Shown here one piece after another: positions 8,373-16,386 of a stretch of 64,000 nt of DNA. Position numbers and translations under genes: made by a program. The notes under the pieces were generated by a model. It was not told the origin of the DNA, made no database searches, and worked only from the letters and a program-made list of their open reading frames with translations. The DNA lies in the NCBI RefSeq assembly GCF_029601685.1, contig NZ_JARRIR010000011.1:124001-188000 (forward strand), in the 5' to 3' direction. Within the stretch, counting starts at the first letter, position 1; every line of letters begins with the position of its first letter. The DNA comes from Metarhizobium sp017305935. GTDB taxonomy: Bacteria > Pseudomonadota > Alphaproteobacteria > Rhizobiales > Rhizobiaceae.

Positions 8373-8990
8373 ATGCCGCTCAGCGCCCTCGCCTTCAACG
8401 CCACCCTGAAACCTTCCGGCTCTTCGGAAAAATCCTCGACCGACCGGCTGCTTGCCCTGATCGTCGAAGCGCTTGCCGAACAGGACGTGGAAACCGAAAC
8501 CATCCGGCTCGCCGATCACGACATCAAGCCGGGCGTCACTTCAGACGAGGGAAAGGGCGACGCCTGGCCGGCGATCCGCGAAAAGATTCTCAAGGCGGAT
8601 ATTCTGCTTGTGGGTACGCCGATCTGGCTCGGGCAGCCGAGCAGCGTCTGCAAGCGGGCGCTGGAGCGCATGGACGCCTTTCTCGACGAGACCGACGACG
8701 AGGGCCGCATGGTCTCCTACGGCAAGGTGGCGGCCGTCGCCGTCGTCGGCAACGAGGACGGTGCCCATCATGTCTGCGCGGAACTGTTCCAGGCCCTCAA
8801 CGATGTCGGGTTCACCATCCCCGCCAATGCCGGCGCCTATTGGGTCGGCGAAGCCATGGGCTCGACGAATTTCGTCGATCTCAAGAAGGTGCCCGAGACC
8901 GTGGAAACGATGGTCTCGATGCTGGTGCGCAACACCATCCATCTGGCAAGCCTGCTGAAGGACGCGCAATATCCGGGTGAGGAAAAATAA
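8373..8990 (+). CDS. Flavodoxin-fold NAD(P)H-dependent FMN reductase family protein
   Basis: 205 residues. It starts MPLSALAFNATLKPSGSSEKSST, in which the N-x-T-L-K-P-S turn is the FMN-phosphate-binding loop of this family. The ADILLVGTPIWLGQPSSVCKRALERMD block matches the second flavin loop and following helix, and NEDGAHHVCAELFQALNDVG the third. Members act as NADPH:FMN or quinone reductases in the cytosol. AAGGAA sits 6 nt before the ATG. It is divergent from the GST gene, perhaps sharing an oxidative or electrophile stress role, which is inference from position only. Confidence 0.88.
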   Translation: MPLSALAFNATLKPSGSSEKSSTDRLLALIVEALAEQDVETETIRLADHDIKPGVTSDEGKGDAWPAIREKILKADILLVGTPIWLGQPSSVCKRALERMDAFLDETDDEGRMVSYGKVAAVAVVGNEDGAHHVCAELFQALNDVGFTIPANAGAYWVGEAMGSTNFVDLKKVPETVETMVSMLVRNTIHLASLLKDAQYPGEEK

Positions 8991-8998
8991 CCTGCAAC

Positions 8999-9050
8999 GG
9001 ATGCAAGAACGCTGGATCCGTGTTTTTTCTCGGCCAAAGGTCTTGCATCC
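8999..9050. terminator. Inverted repeat between convergent genes
   Basis: GGATGCAAGA (8999-9008) and TCTTGCATCC (9041-9050) form a perfect 10-bp stem with a 32-nt loop containing a T6 run. It starts 8 nt after the stop of the flavodoxin-fold gene and lies 22 nt beyond the stop of the convergent small gene. It could serve as a shared terminator or RNA-stabilising structure. Confidence 0.4.
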
Positions 9051-9072
9051 TTCGCAAGGATTGGTGGGTTTT

Positions 9073-9303
9073 TCAAGGAGAGGCCGGCCGCGTCGCCGGA
9101 TCGATTTCCTCCGACAGCAATCTCAGCAGTTCGTCGCGATCCCGGATGCCGAATTCATACCAGTCGATCAGCGAGCGGGCCTTGGCCGCACCGGCATCAC
9201 TCAGGATCGAGGCGCCATTTTTTACGCACCACTCCTGAAGGATCGATTTCAGGAATACCATCGTTTCCGAAGTCAAAGCTTCTTTCGGCCAGTCTGTCAG
9301 CAT
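9073..9303 (-). CDS. Small hypothetical protein
   Basis: 76 residues beginning MLTDWPKEALTSETMVFLKS. It is a soluble, mostly helical, acidic protein with no signal peptide, membrane segment or motif that I recognise. A GGGAGTGGG run lies just upstream of the ATG at 9303; a longer start at 9321 is possible. Flanked by hairpins on both sides, which supports an independent transcription unit. Function unknown. Confidence 0.55.
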   Translation of the reverse strand: MLTDWPKEALTSETMVFLKSILQEWCVKNGASILSDAGAAKARSLIDWYEFGIRDRDELLRLLSEEIDPATRPASP

Positions 9304-9384
9304 TACCCACTCCCGCCACATGATTCGACTATAGGACAGGCGACGGGAAATGACTGTCGCAACAGAGCAACAACGACATGATGA

Positions 9385-9417
9385 TGCGGCCCGGCGCTGT
9401 GGCGCCGGGCCGCGTTT
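9385..9417. terminator. Strong terminator-like hairpin after the chemoreceptor gene
   Basis: A perfect 12-bp GC stem (GCGGCCCGGCGC / GCGCCGGGCCGC) with a TGTG tetraloop, followed on the plus strand by GTTTT. It begins 14 nt beyond the stop of the minus-strand chemoreceptor gene. On the minus strand an AAAA run precedes the stem but no T-run follows, so termination there may be partial or Rho-assisted. Confidence 0.6.
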
Positions 9418-9425
9418 TCACCCGT

Positions 9426-11459
9426 TCAGAACTCTTCCCATTCGCTGCGGTTATCGATCGCCGCGTTGCCGGCGAAGGCGGAGGCCACCTTGCGGCCCAG
9501 CACCCGCGCGGGAGAGACAACCGCCGGATCGGCATGACGGGCGATGCGCGCCGCCGGCATGTGGGCAGCGCCACCGCCGTCGAGGTGGAACTGGCCGACC
9601 AGCTCCCGCAGGCGTACCGCTTCCGTGGCAAGCGTATTGGAAGCGGCGTTGGATTCCTCGACCATGGCGGCATTCTGCTGGGTCGTCTGGTCCATGGCGT
9701 TGACCGCGGTATTGACCTCGGCGAGGCCGATCGACTGCTCCCTGGCGGAACTGGCGATCGATTCCATATGGGCATTGATCTCGACGATGAAGCCGCTGAT
9801 CGTCTTCAGCGCCGAGCCGGTATCGCGCACCAGCTTGACGCCGTTGTCTACCTCCGACGAGGAATTCTGGATCAGGCCCTTGATTTCCTTGGCCGCCTGG
9901 GCCGAGCGCTGCGCCAGTTCGCGCACTTCCTGGGCAACGACCGCAAAACCCTTGCCGGCCTCTCCGGCACGCGCCGCTTCCACGCCGGCGTTCAGCGCCA
10001 GCAGGTTGGTCTGGAAGGCGATCTCGTCGATGACGCCGATGATATTGGAAATCTGCTGCGAGCTTTCCTCGATCTTGCGCATCGCCTCCTCGGCATGGGA
10101 GACGACCTGCGCGGATTCGGCGGCCGAATGGTTGGCGCGGCTGGCGACGCTGCGCGCCTCCTCGGTGCGCTTGCTGGAACTTGCGACGTTGGCGGTGATT
10201 TCGTCAAGCGCTGCCGCCGTTTCCTCCAGAGACGCCGCCTGCTGCTCGGTGCGCTTCGACAGGTTGTCGGTGCCGACGGCGATCTCGCGGGTGCCGGTGT
10301 CGAGTGTCGAGATCGAGCCGGAGATGGCCGAAAGCGTCTCGCGAAGCTGGGCGACCGACTGGTTGAAGTCGTGGCGCAGCGCTTCGAAATCCTCGGCGAA
10401 GGCCTCGTTGAGCTGGAAGGCGAGATCGCCCGACGCCAGCCGCTTGAGCCCGGCGGCAAGGCCGGAGGTCGCAACGCGCAGCCGCTCGGCGGCGTCGAGT
10501 TCAGCCTTCTCCTGCATGGCGATGCGTTCGACCTCCGCGCGTCTGCGGCCTTCTTCCGCTTCCCTCTCCATACGGCGGTTGGCGATGGCGGCCTCGCGGA
10601 AGACCTCGAGCGCCTTGCCCATGTCGCCGATCTCGTCATCCTGTCCGGCGAGCGCGATCTGCGTATCCAGTTGCCCGCCGGCCACTTGCTCCATCGATTT
10701 GCCGAGCTTGCTCATGCCGCCGATGATGCGCTTGAAGGTGACGAAGCCGACGATGGCAAGCATTAGAATCAACACGGCCATGGCGACCGTGGTCAGCATC
10801 CAGTAGAAACCGGCGCGGGCATTGGCTTCGTCGATGGCGGCCTGGGTGCGGCCTTCCAGCTTCACGAAGAAGGCATCCACCGGCTTCATGATCTCGGCCT
10901 TGAATTTGTGGTAGTCGGGCGAGCTGAGCATCGCCGTGGCCTTCGCCTTGGCATCCGGGCCGAGCGTGGGGATGTTATCGACGAGGTTCATCGCATCCGT
11001 CTCGAGCTTGATCAGTGCATCCGAGCGCTTGCCGGCCTCATCCAGCAGCGCGAACTCCTCGGCGGTGAAACCGGCCTGCTTCATCAAGTCGACGGTGGAG
11101 ATGGCCGGGCCGTCCGGTCGCGGCTTGGTATCGCCGCCGGCGACGAAGTCCCAGTAGATCCGGTGATAATCCTGCGGGCGCGGGCGCTTGCCGTTGCGGA
11201 TTTCGACGACGGCGTTGTATTGGTCCTTGTAGGATTTGTCGCCGGTCTCGGCATAGGTTCTCACCAGACGCGTCAGGTCGTCGGAAGACTGACGCAGGCC
11301 GTCGGCCAGCAGATAGGAGCGATACTTCTGGTCATAAGCGTTCGTGACGTCACGGGCGGCGCCGGCATACCCCCAGAGGCTGCCGACGAGACTCGTGATC
11401 GCAAGGCCCGTGACCGACGCGAGCACGATGAATTGGCTCTTTATTCTCATGATGGACAT
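9426..11459 (-). CDS. Methyl-accepting chemotaxis protein
   Basis: Transmembrane chemoreceptor, 677 residues. Membrane helix 1 is at about 8-30. A periplasmic helical sensor of about 185 residues follows, then membrane helix 2 (about 219-242), HAMP (about 243-296) and a second HAMP-like segment (LKRLASGDLAFQLNEAF). The cytoplasmic coiled-coil signalling domain carries the conserved hairpin tip (IDEIAFQTNLLALNAGVEAA). The chain ends in EWEEF, a C-terminal xWxxF pentapeptide of the kind that docks CheR/CheB for adaptational methylation. The ligand is unknown. No che genes are adjacent, so it presumably feeds a chemotaxis system elsewhere. Two Met codons (residues 1 and 4) are plausible starts. 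Confidence 0.95.
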   Translation of the reverse strand: MSIMRIKSQFIVLASVTGLAITSLVGSLWGYAGAARDVTNAYDQKYRSYLLADGLRQSSDDLTRLVRTYAETGDKSYKDQYNAVVEIRNGKRPRPQDYHRIYWDFVAGGDTKPRPDGPAISTVDLMKQAGFTAEEFALLDEAGKRSDALIKLETDAMNLVDNIPTLGPDAKAKATAMLSSPDYHKFKAEIMKPVDAFFVKLEGRTQAAIDEANARAGFYWMLTTVAMAVLILMLAIVGFVTFKRIIGGMSKLGKSMEQVAGGQLDTQIALAGQDDEIGDMGKALEVFREAAIANRRMEREAEEGRRRAEVERIAMQEKAELDAAERLRVATSGLAAGLKRLASGDLAFQLNEAFAEDFEALRHDFNQSVAQLRETLSAISGSISTLDTGTREIAVGTDNLSKRTEQQAASLEETAAALDEITANVASSSKRTEEARSVASRANHSAAESAQVVSHAEEAMRKIEESSQQISNIIGVIDEIAFQTNLLALNAGVEAARAGEAGKGFAVVAQEVRELAQRSAQAAKEIKGLIQNSSSEVDNGVKLVRDTGSALKTISGFIVEINAHMESIASSAREQSIGLAEVNTAVNAMDQTTQQNAAMVEESNAASNTLATEAVRLRELVGQFHLDGGGAAHMPAARIARHADPAVVSPARVLGRKVASAFAGNAAIDNRSEWEEF

Positions 11460-11804
11460 TCCCTGGAGGTGGACATGTCACTTCTGCCGCGCCGAACTCA
11501 TTTCTGACGTCATGAAGTCATGCCGCACATGAGTGCAATTCCCGACGACATCTTCGGGTGAGCGACAGAACTAAAGTAAAATGGTTATCGAATCGAAAAT
11601 TTTTCAAAAAACCACGGCTCGAAACAGTATTGATCAGACACAACCTGGAATGGATTCTTAAAAAAACTGTCATATGACAATCTAAAGTCGATCAATCCAC
11701 GGTTTAATCATAGAAAAATCGGACACTCCTGAGAATATATCGCCGCGCATGACGACATTCGCGATGTATTTGTCGCTCGGTGGGATTCATGCCGGGCGAC
11801 GGCG
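11460..11804. other. Intergenic region upstream of the chemoreceptor
   Basis: 345 bases between the chemoreceptor start and the stop of the MFS gene. The middle part (about 11570-11700) is markedly AT-rich for this genome and probably holds the chemoreceptor promoter. I see no convincing gene, repeat or terminator in it. Confidence 0.5.
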
Positions 11805-13091
11805 TCAGTCGACGGCCTCGCGTGTCTCGGCCTCCACGTAAAGCGCGCTGCCGGCGCGCCAGCCGTTGACGGCCGCACCCAGACCGAGCGCGACGAACAG
11901 CACGGCGCACCAGGCGAAGCTGCCGGTCCATCCCCGGATCAGGCCGACGATCAGCGGCCCGGTCGCGGCCAGCAGATAACCGACGCACTGCGCCATGCCG
12001 GAAAGATGCGCCGCGACATGCGGATCGCGCGAGCGCAGCACGATGACGGTCATCGCCGCTGCAATCAGCCCGCCCTGGCCGATACCCTGCAGCACCGCCC
12101 AGATCCATACCGTCGACAGCGGCGCAAACAAAAGGCCGAGCAGCGCGATGGCGGCGAAGGCGCAGAGCGAGACGTTGACGAGGCGCTGATCCCTGCCGCG
12201 CACCGCGATATGCGGCACGACGAGGCAGGCGGCCGCCTGCACCATCACCGACATCGAAACGATACCGCCGGCGGTGATGCCATCCAGCCCGCGTTCGCGC
12301 AGGATCGGCACCAGCCAGCCGAAGACACAATAGGCAAGCGCCGATTGCAGCCCGGTGAACAGCGTCACGCTCCAGGCCATCCGATCGCGCCAAAGGCCAT
12401 GCACGCTCAGCCGGTTGCGCTTCACCTGGCCCTTGACCGCGAAGACCTGCGGCAGCCAGAGCAGCCCGACCAGCAGCGCCGGCAGCGCCCAGGAGGCCAG
12501 CGCGCCGGCCGTGGAGCCGCCCAGCGCCTTCTCGATCGGCAAAGTAAGGCCGGCGGCGCCCGCTGCACCGGCGCAGAGCGCCATGGTGTAGAAACCGGTC
12601 ATCAACGCGGTGCGGTTGGCGAAATCGCGCTTGACCAGACCAGGCAGCAGCACATTTCCGACCGCGATGCAGGCCCCGGCCAGCGCCGTGCCGAAAAACA
12701 GCAGGGCAACGGAGGACAGGCCGCGCAGGGCGGTTCCCAGCGCCAGCAGGAACAGCACGCCGAGCAAGGTGCGCTCCGACCCGAAACGCTGCGCAAGACG
12801 CGGCGCCAACGGCGAAAAGGCGCCGAGGCAGACGACCGGCAGCGTGGTCAACAGGCTGGCGCCGAGCGGCGACAGCGCCAAATCGCTGCGGATTTCGGGC
12901 AGTAGCGCCGACGCGCTGGAAAATACCGGCCGCAAATTGAATGCGATCATGACCAGGCTGGCGCCGAGCACGAAGCGGCCGAAAGCGCCCCCTCGCGACG
13001 GCGCCGGCGTCTCGATCTCGTCATCGACGACGAGCGTGTCCTCGACAGCGTCGAGCGTGCGGGCAACGGCCTGGGGTATCGGCTTGGTCAT
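11805..13091 (-). CDS. MFS transporter, CynX/NimT (cyanate / 2-nitroimidazole) family
   Basis: 428 residues with twelve hydrophobic segments after a 35-residue hydrophilic N-terminus. The first helix (GASLVMIAFNLRPVFSSASALLP) and following PEIRSDLALSPLGASLLTTLPVVC are characteristic of the CynX/NimT branch. Transport direction and substrate are not evident. The ATG overlaps the stop of the upstream GntR gene (bases 13088-13091), so the two are translationally coupled and probably controlled by that regulator. Confidence 0.9.
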   Translation of the reverse strand: MTKPIPQAVARTLDAVEDTLVVDDEIETPAPSRGGAFGRFVLGASLVMIAFNLRPVFSSASALLPEIRSDLALSPLGASLLTTLPVVCLGAFSPLAPRLAQRFGSERTLLGVLFLLALGTALRGLSSVALLFFGTALAGACIAVGNVLLPGLVKRDFANRTALMTGFYTMALCAGAAGAAGLTLPIEKALGGSTAGALASWALPALLVGLLWLPQVFAVKGQVKRNRLSVHGLWRDRMAWSVTLFTGLQSALAYCVFGWLVPILRERGLDGITAGGIVSMSVMVQAAACLVVPHIAVRGRDQRLVNVSLCAFAAIALLGLLFAPLSTVWIWAVLQGIGQGGLIAAAMTVIVLRSRDPHVAAHLSGMAQCVGYLLAATGPLIVGLIRGWTGSFAWCAVLFVALGLGAAVNGWRAGSALYVEAETREAVD

Positions 13092-13768
13092 GAGCGGAGC
13101 GTCCTGTCGAGCGCGGCGAAGACCGGGGCCATGAAACGGCGCACGGCGGCATCGGCCTTGCCGGCATCGCCGGTTTCGATGGCGTCGACGATATCGGCAT
13201 GGGCCTGCAGGTCAGGCTCGGGGAGGTCTTCCTCGAGCGTTGCGGCAATGGTTTCGGCTATCGAGGCAGAGAAGAAATCATAGATTTCCACCAGCGCCCG
13301 ATTTCCGGAGGCGGCGATCACGGCCTTGTGGAAAGCGAAATCGCGGCGGACGAAACCCGCCTTCTCATTTCCCTCATAGAGCCCTCGCCCGGCGAGCAGC
13401 CGGCGCAGCCCTGAAATCGTTTCCGGCGTCCGGCGCAGCGCCGCCAGCCGCGCCGCCTCGACTTCGAGCGCGCAGCGCGCCTCGAACTGGTCGCGCAGAT
13501 TGGCACGCTTGGCCATGCTCAGCAGCCGGGCGCTGTCGGTGGCAGAGCGCACATAGGTGCCGGAGCCCTGGCGGGTTTCCAGCAGGCCTTGCGAGACCAG
13601 TGCGCGCACGGCCTCGCGCACCGTGCCACGGCTGACGGACAGCATGGACGACAGGCTGGCTTCGTTCGGCAGTTTTTCACCGATCGGCCAGCGCCCGCCG
13701 AGAATTTCGGCGCGGATGGCATCGGCGGCATTGTCGGCCAGATTGGTGCGGGAAAGCGGCTTCATCAT
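13088..13768 (-). CDS. GntR-family (FadR subgroup) transcriptional regulator
   Basis: 226 residues. The N-terminal winged helix-turn-helix (about 10-75: DAIRAEILGGRWPIGEKLPNE, then SVSRGTVREAVRALVSQGLL and the GSGTYV wing) is followed by an FCD effector domain (about 90-215) with conserved metal-ligand positions (FHKAVIAASGN; HADIVDAIETGD). Likely a repressor of itself and of the coupled MFS transporter gene, with a candidate operator just upstream of the start. Confidence 0.93.
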   Translation of the reverse strand: MMKPLSRTNLADNAADAIRAEILGGRWPIGEKLPNEASLSSMLSVSRGTVREAVRALVSQGLLETRQGSGTYVRSATDSARLLSMAKRANLRDQFEARCALEVEAARLAALRRTPETISGLRRLLAGRGLYEGNEKAGFVRRDFAFHKAVIAASGNRALVEIYDFFSASIAETIAATLEEDLPEPDLQAHADIVDAIETGDAGKADAAVRRFMAPVFAALDRTLRS

Positions 13769-13780
13769 TTTATCATAAAG

Positions 13781-13800
13781 TCATCAGATGATTTATCATC
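13781..13800. promoter_or_regulatory. Candidate GntR operator
   Basis: TCATC-A-GATGA (13781-13791) overlaps a second perfect repeat GATGAT-TT-ATCATC (13787-13800), starting 13 nt upstream of the GntR start codon; more TCAT and ATGA half-sites flank it (13762-13805). Palindromes of this size immediately upstream are typical of autoregulated GntR genes. Binding is inferred. Confidence 0.45.
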
Positions 13801-13837
13801 TATGACAATCGAATCCCTTCGTCAATGCCCGGTCTGC

Positions 13838-14632
13838 TCAGGCCCTGCGGTCGACGCGCCGGCGCAGTCGCTCGATTTCGGCCTCGGTCAGCGCCCGGAC
13901 CGCGCCCTTTTCGAGATCGCCAAGCGCAAGGTCGCCGATCGAAACGCGCACGAGGCGCAGGCAGGCGATGTCCATCACCTCCAGCATGCGACGGATTTGG
14001 CGATTGCGGCCCTCGTCGAGCACGATTTCGATCCAGGAATTGCGCTCGCCATCGCGCAGTTTTCGCGCGCTGCGCGCATGGAGCCGCTCGCCGTCGTGCT
14101 CAACGCCGGCGACCAGCGCCTCGAGAAGCGCGGGGTCGGCGATGCGGTCCATCTGGACGTGATAGGTCTTGGGCACATGCGTTTGCGGGTCGAGCAGCGC
14201 CTGTGCGAATTCCGTGTCGTTGGTGAACAGCAGCAAACCTTCGCTCGCCTTGTCGAGGCGGCCGACGGGCGAGAGATGCGCATGGTCGAGATGCCTCAGG
14301 CAATCGAAGACCGTCGGCCGCCCCTCGGGATCGTGGCGGGTGGTCACCAGCCCGCGCGGCTTGTTCAGCATCAGGTAGACGCGCTCCTCGGCCGCGATCC
14401 GCTGTCCGTCGACGGCGATCTTCGCCAGGGAGAGGTCCACCCAGGCGGCGATATCGCGAACGACGCGGCCGTCCACGGCGACCCGGCCTTCCGCGATCAG
14501 GGCTTCGGCCTGGGTGCGCGAACAGAAGCCGAGCTTCGACAGGGCGCGCGGCAGGGTCACCCGCTTGCCACCGGGCGCGGCCTGCGCCGCCCGGCCGTCC
14601 GCAGGTTTCTGCCGCTTGCGGCGATCCTTCAT
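13838..14632 (-). CDS. Pseudouridine synthase, RsuA/RluB/RluE/RluF family
   Basis: 264 residues. The N-terminal S4-like RNA-binding domain (about 25-75: LPRALSKLGFCSRTQAEALI, then EGRVAVDG) is followed by the synthase domain with the catalytic motif GRLDKASEGLLLFTND (Asp in RLD) and the family signature RNRQIRRMLEVM. It isomerises a specific uridine in rRNA; which position is unclear. ATG at 14632 gives the Lys/Arg-rich start MKDRRKRQKP with AGGACAG upstream. Divergent from prmB, also a translation-related modification gene. Confidence 0.92.
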   Translation of the reverse strand: MKDRRKRQKPADGRAAQAAPGGKRVTLPRALSKLGFCSRTQAEALIAEGRVAVDGRVVRDIAAWVDLSLAKIAVDGQRIAAEERVYLMLNKPRGLVTTRHDPEGRPTVFDCLRHLDHAHLSPVGRLDKASEGLLLFTNDTEFAQALLDPQTHVPKTYHVQMDRIADPALLEALVAGVEHDGERLHARSARKLRDGERNSWIEIVLDEGRNRQIRRMLEVMDIACLRLVRVSIGDLALGDLEKGAVRALTEAEIERLRRRVDRRA

Positions 14633-14771
14633 GGTTCTGTCCTCGGGTCTTGTCAGCCATTCGCGATTCGAAAGGCGAATCGTCTTAACAAAAAATCGCA
14701 AGCCTTTGACCGGGTGCGCCCCTGATTGTAGAACCGCTCACAGCGCCAAAGCCAGCAGAAGTGAGAAGACG

Positions 14772-15689
14772 GTGAACCAGGACGACATAACCAGCGAACT
14801 CGTAACGTTGCGCGACTACTGGCGCTATGCGATCTCCCGCTTCAACGCCGCCGATCTGAGCTATGGGCACGGCACGACGACGGCAGGCGACGACGCCGCC
14901 TATCTGCTGCTCGATACGCTCGAACTGCCGATCGATACGCTCGACCCCTTCCTCGACGCCCGCCTACTGCCGGCCGAGCGAAAACTGCTGGCCGCGCGGA
15001 TCGAGACGCGCGTCTCCACCCGCAAGCCCTCCTCCTACATCACCGGCCGCGCCTATATCCAGGGTGTGCGTTTCCATGTCGACGAGCGGGTGATCGTGCC
15101 GCGCTCGCATATCGGCGAGATCCTGTTCAGCGAATATCTGAACAGCCAGGGCTCGACCTTTCTGCCCGATCCGATGGCGGTCGAAAGCGCTGTGGATATC
15201 TGCACCGGCTCCGGCTGCCTTGCGGTGCTGGCCGCCAAATTCTTCCCGAACGCGGCCGTCGATGCCGTCGACCTCTCCGGCGATGCGCTGGAAGTTGCCA
15301 AGATCAATCTGGCGGAGCATGAGGTCGAAGACCAGGTGACGCTGTTCCAGGGCGATCTCTTCGCCCCACTGGCCGGCCGCAAATACGACCTGATCATCAC
15401 CAACCCGCCCTATGTCGACCACGAAGCAATCGCCGCCTTCCCGGCGGAATTTCGCGCCGAGCCGGAAATGGCCCATGACGGCGGCGAGGACGGGCTCGAT
15501 CTCGTCCGCACGCTCCTGACGCAGGCAGCGGATTACCTCAATCCCGGCGGCGGAATGCTTTGCGAAATCGGCTCGGGCCGGGAAATCCTCGAGGAGGAAT
15601 TCCCGCATCTGGAATTCTTCTGGGTGGAAACGGCAGAGTCGCAGGACGCCGTCTTCTGGATCACCGCCGAGGCGCTCGGCGTCGAATAG
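14772..15689 (+). CDS. prmB: Ribosomal protein uL3 N5-glutamine methyltransferase (PrmB)
   Basis: 305 residues, the usual PrmB length. It transfers a methyl group from SAM to a glutamine side chain of ribosomal protein L3. The N-terminal helical domain contains RYAISRFNAADLSYGHGT, a PrmB hallmark, then VDERVIVPRSHIGE. The SAM-binding motif I is DICTGSGCLAVLAA, followed by DAVDLSGDAL and the catalytic NPPY (ITNPPYVDHEA). The start is a GTG at 14772 giving MNQDDITSEL; no ATG fits the conserved N-terminus. Confidence 0.93.
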   Translation: MNQDDITSELVTLRDYWRYAISRFNAADLSYGHGTTTAGDDAAYLLLDTLELPIDTLDPFLDARLLPAERKLLAARIETRVSTRKPSSYITGRAYIQGVRFHVDERVIVPRSHIGEILFSEYLNSQGSTFLPDPMAVESAVDICTGSGCLAVLAAKFFPNAAVDAVDLSGDALEVAKINLAEHEVEDQVTLFQGDLFAPLAGRKYDLIITNPPYVDHEAIAAFPAEFRAEPEMAHDGGEDGLDLVRTLLTQAADYLNPGGGMLCEIGSGREILEEEFPHLEFFWVETAESQDAVFWITAEALGVE

Positions 15690-15733
15690 GCCGATGCCGG
15701 CAGCGGATCGCAATTCGCTGCCGGCATGTCGAA

Positions 15734-16183
15734 TTACTGGCGGATGTCGGGCTCGACCAGCCTTGCGAGATTGCGCAGCGATTCCTGCCAGCCGAGATAG
15801 CACATCTCCGGCGGAATAACGTCCGGAACGCCGGCCTGGATGATCTCCACATCGGTGCCGATCATTCCCTTCCGAAGCGTGACCGTCACCTGCATTTCAC
15901 CCGGCAGATTGGGATCGTCGAACCTGTCGGTATAGCGCAGGCTTTCGCCGGGGATCAGCTCGACATATTCGCCGCCGAAGAAATGGCTCTCGCCGGTGGT
16001 GAAATTGCGGAACGACATCCGGAACGTACCGCCTACCGCAGGCTCCAGATGATGCACGGTGCAGGCAAAACCGTTCGGCGGCAGCCACTTGGCCAGCGCA
16101 TCCGCCTCGATGAAGGCGCGGTAGATCTTGTCGGGGCTGCTGGCCAAGACGCGGTGCAGGCGTATGGTGTTCGGCATGGTCAT
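15734..16183 (-). CDS. SRPBCC family protein (AHSA1/Aha1 C-terminal-like, START fold)
   Basis: 149 residues of the polyketide-cyclase/AHSA1 type. It contains the diagnostic start RLHRVLASSPDKIYRAFIEADALAKWLPP in two blocks, and later FFGGEYVELIPGESLRYTDRFDDP, and it ends with GWQESLRNLARLVE. The fold forms a hydrophobic pocket; the ligand is unknown. Such genes often pair with an ArsR regulator, but none is visible here. AGGAGGAA lies directly upstream of the ATG at 16183. Divergent from the broken MalT-like regulator. Confidence 0.9.
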   Translation of the reverse strand: MTMPNTIRLHRVLASSPDKIYRAFIEADALAKWLPPNGFACTVHHLEPAVGGTFRMSFRNFTTGESHFFGGEYVELIPGESLRYTDRFDDPNLPGEMQVTVTLRKGMIGTDVEIIQAGVPDVIPPEMCYLGWQESLRNLARLVEPDIRQ

Positions 16184-16386
16184 TTCCTCCTGAAAGACTG
16201 ATGGAATGCTCCAAGGACGCGCGACATCGTGCCGTCCCGACATCGGGGCGGATATTTTTTCCGGCGTCAGGATCGCGCGAATGCGGGTGGAAGGAAAGCC
16301 GGCCGCATGTGGTTGACCTGTTGCCGTCTTTTGCCTTTCATAGGCGCGATTGCCGCGAGATTGGCGCGGCGACGAGTGGACGGTGA

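Noticed and set aside
9378..10806. Two long plus-strand frames opposite the chemoreceptor
   Set aside because: Both are shadows of the chemoreceptor gene, with low-complexity Ser/Ala/Arg composition and no ribosome sites.
12006..12905. 299-codon plus-strand frame rich in Arg, Gln and His
   Set aside because: Antisense to the MFS transporter; composition mirrors the opposite strand's membrane helices.
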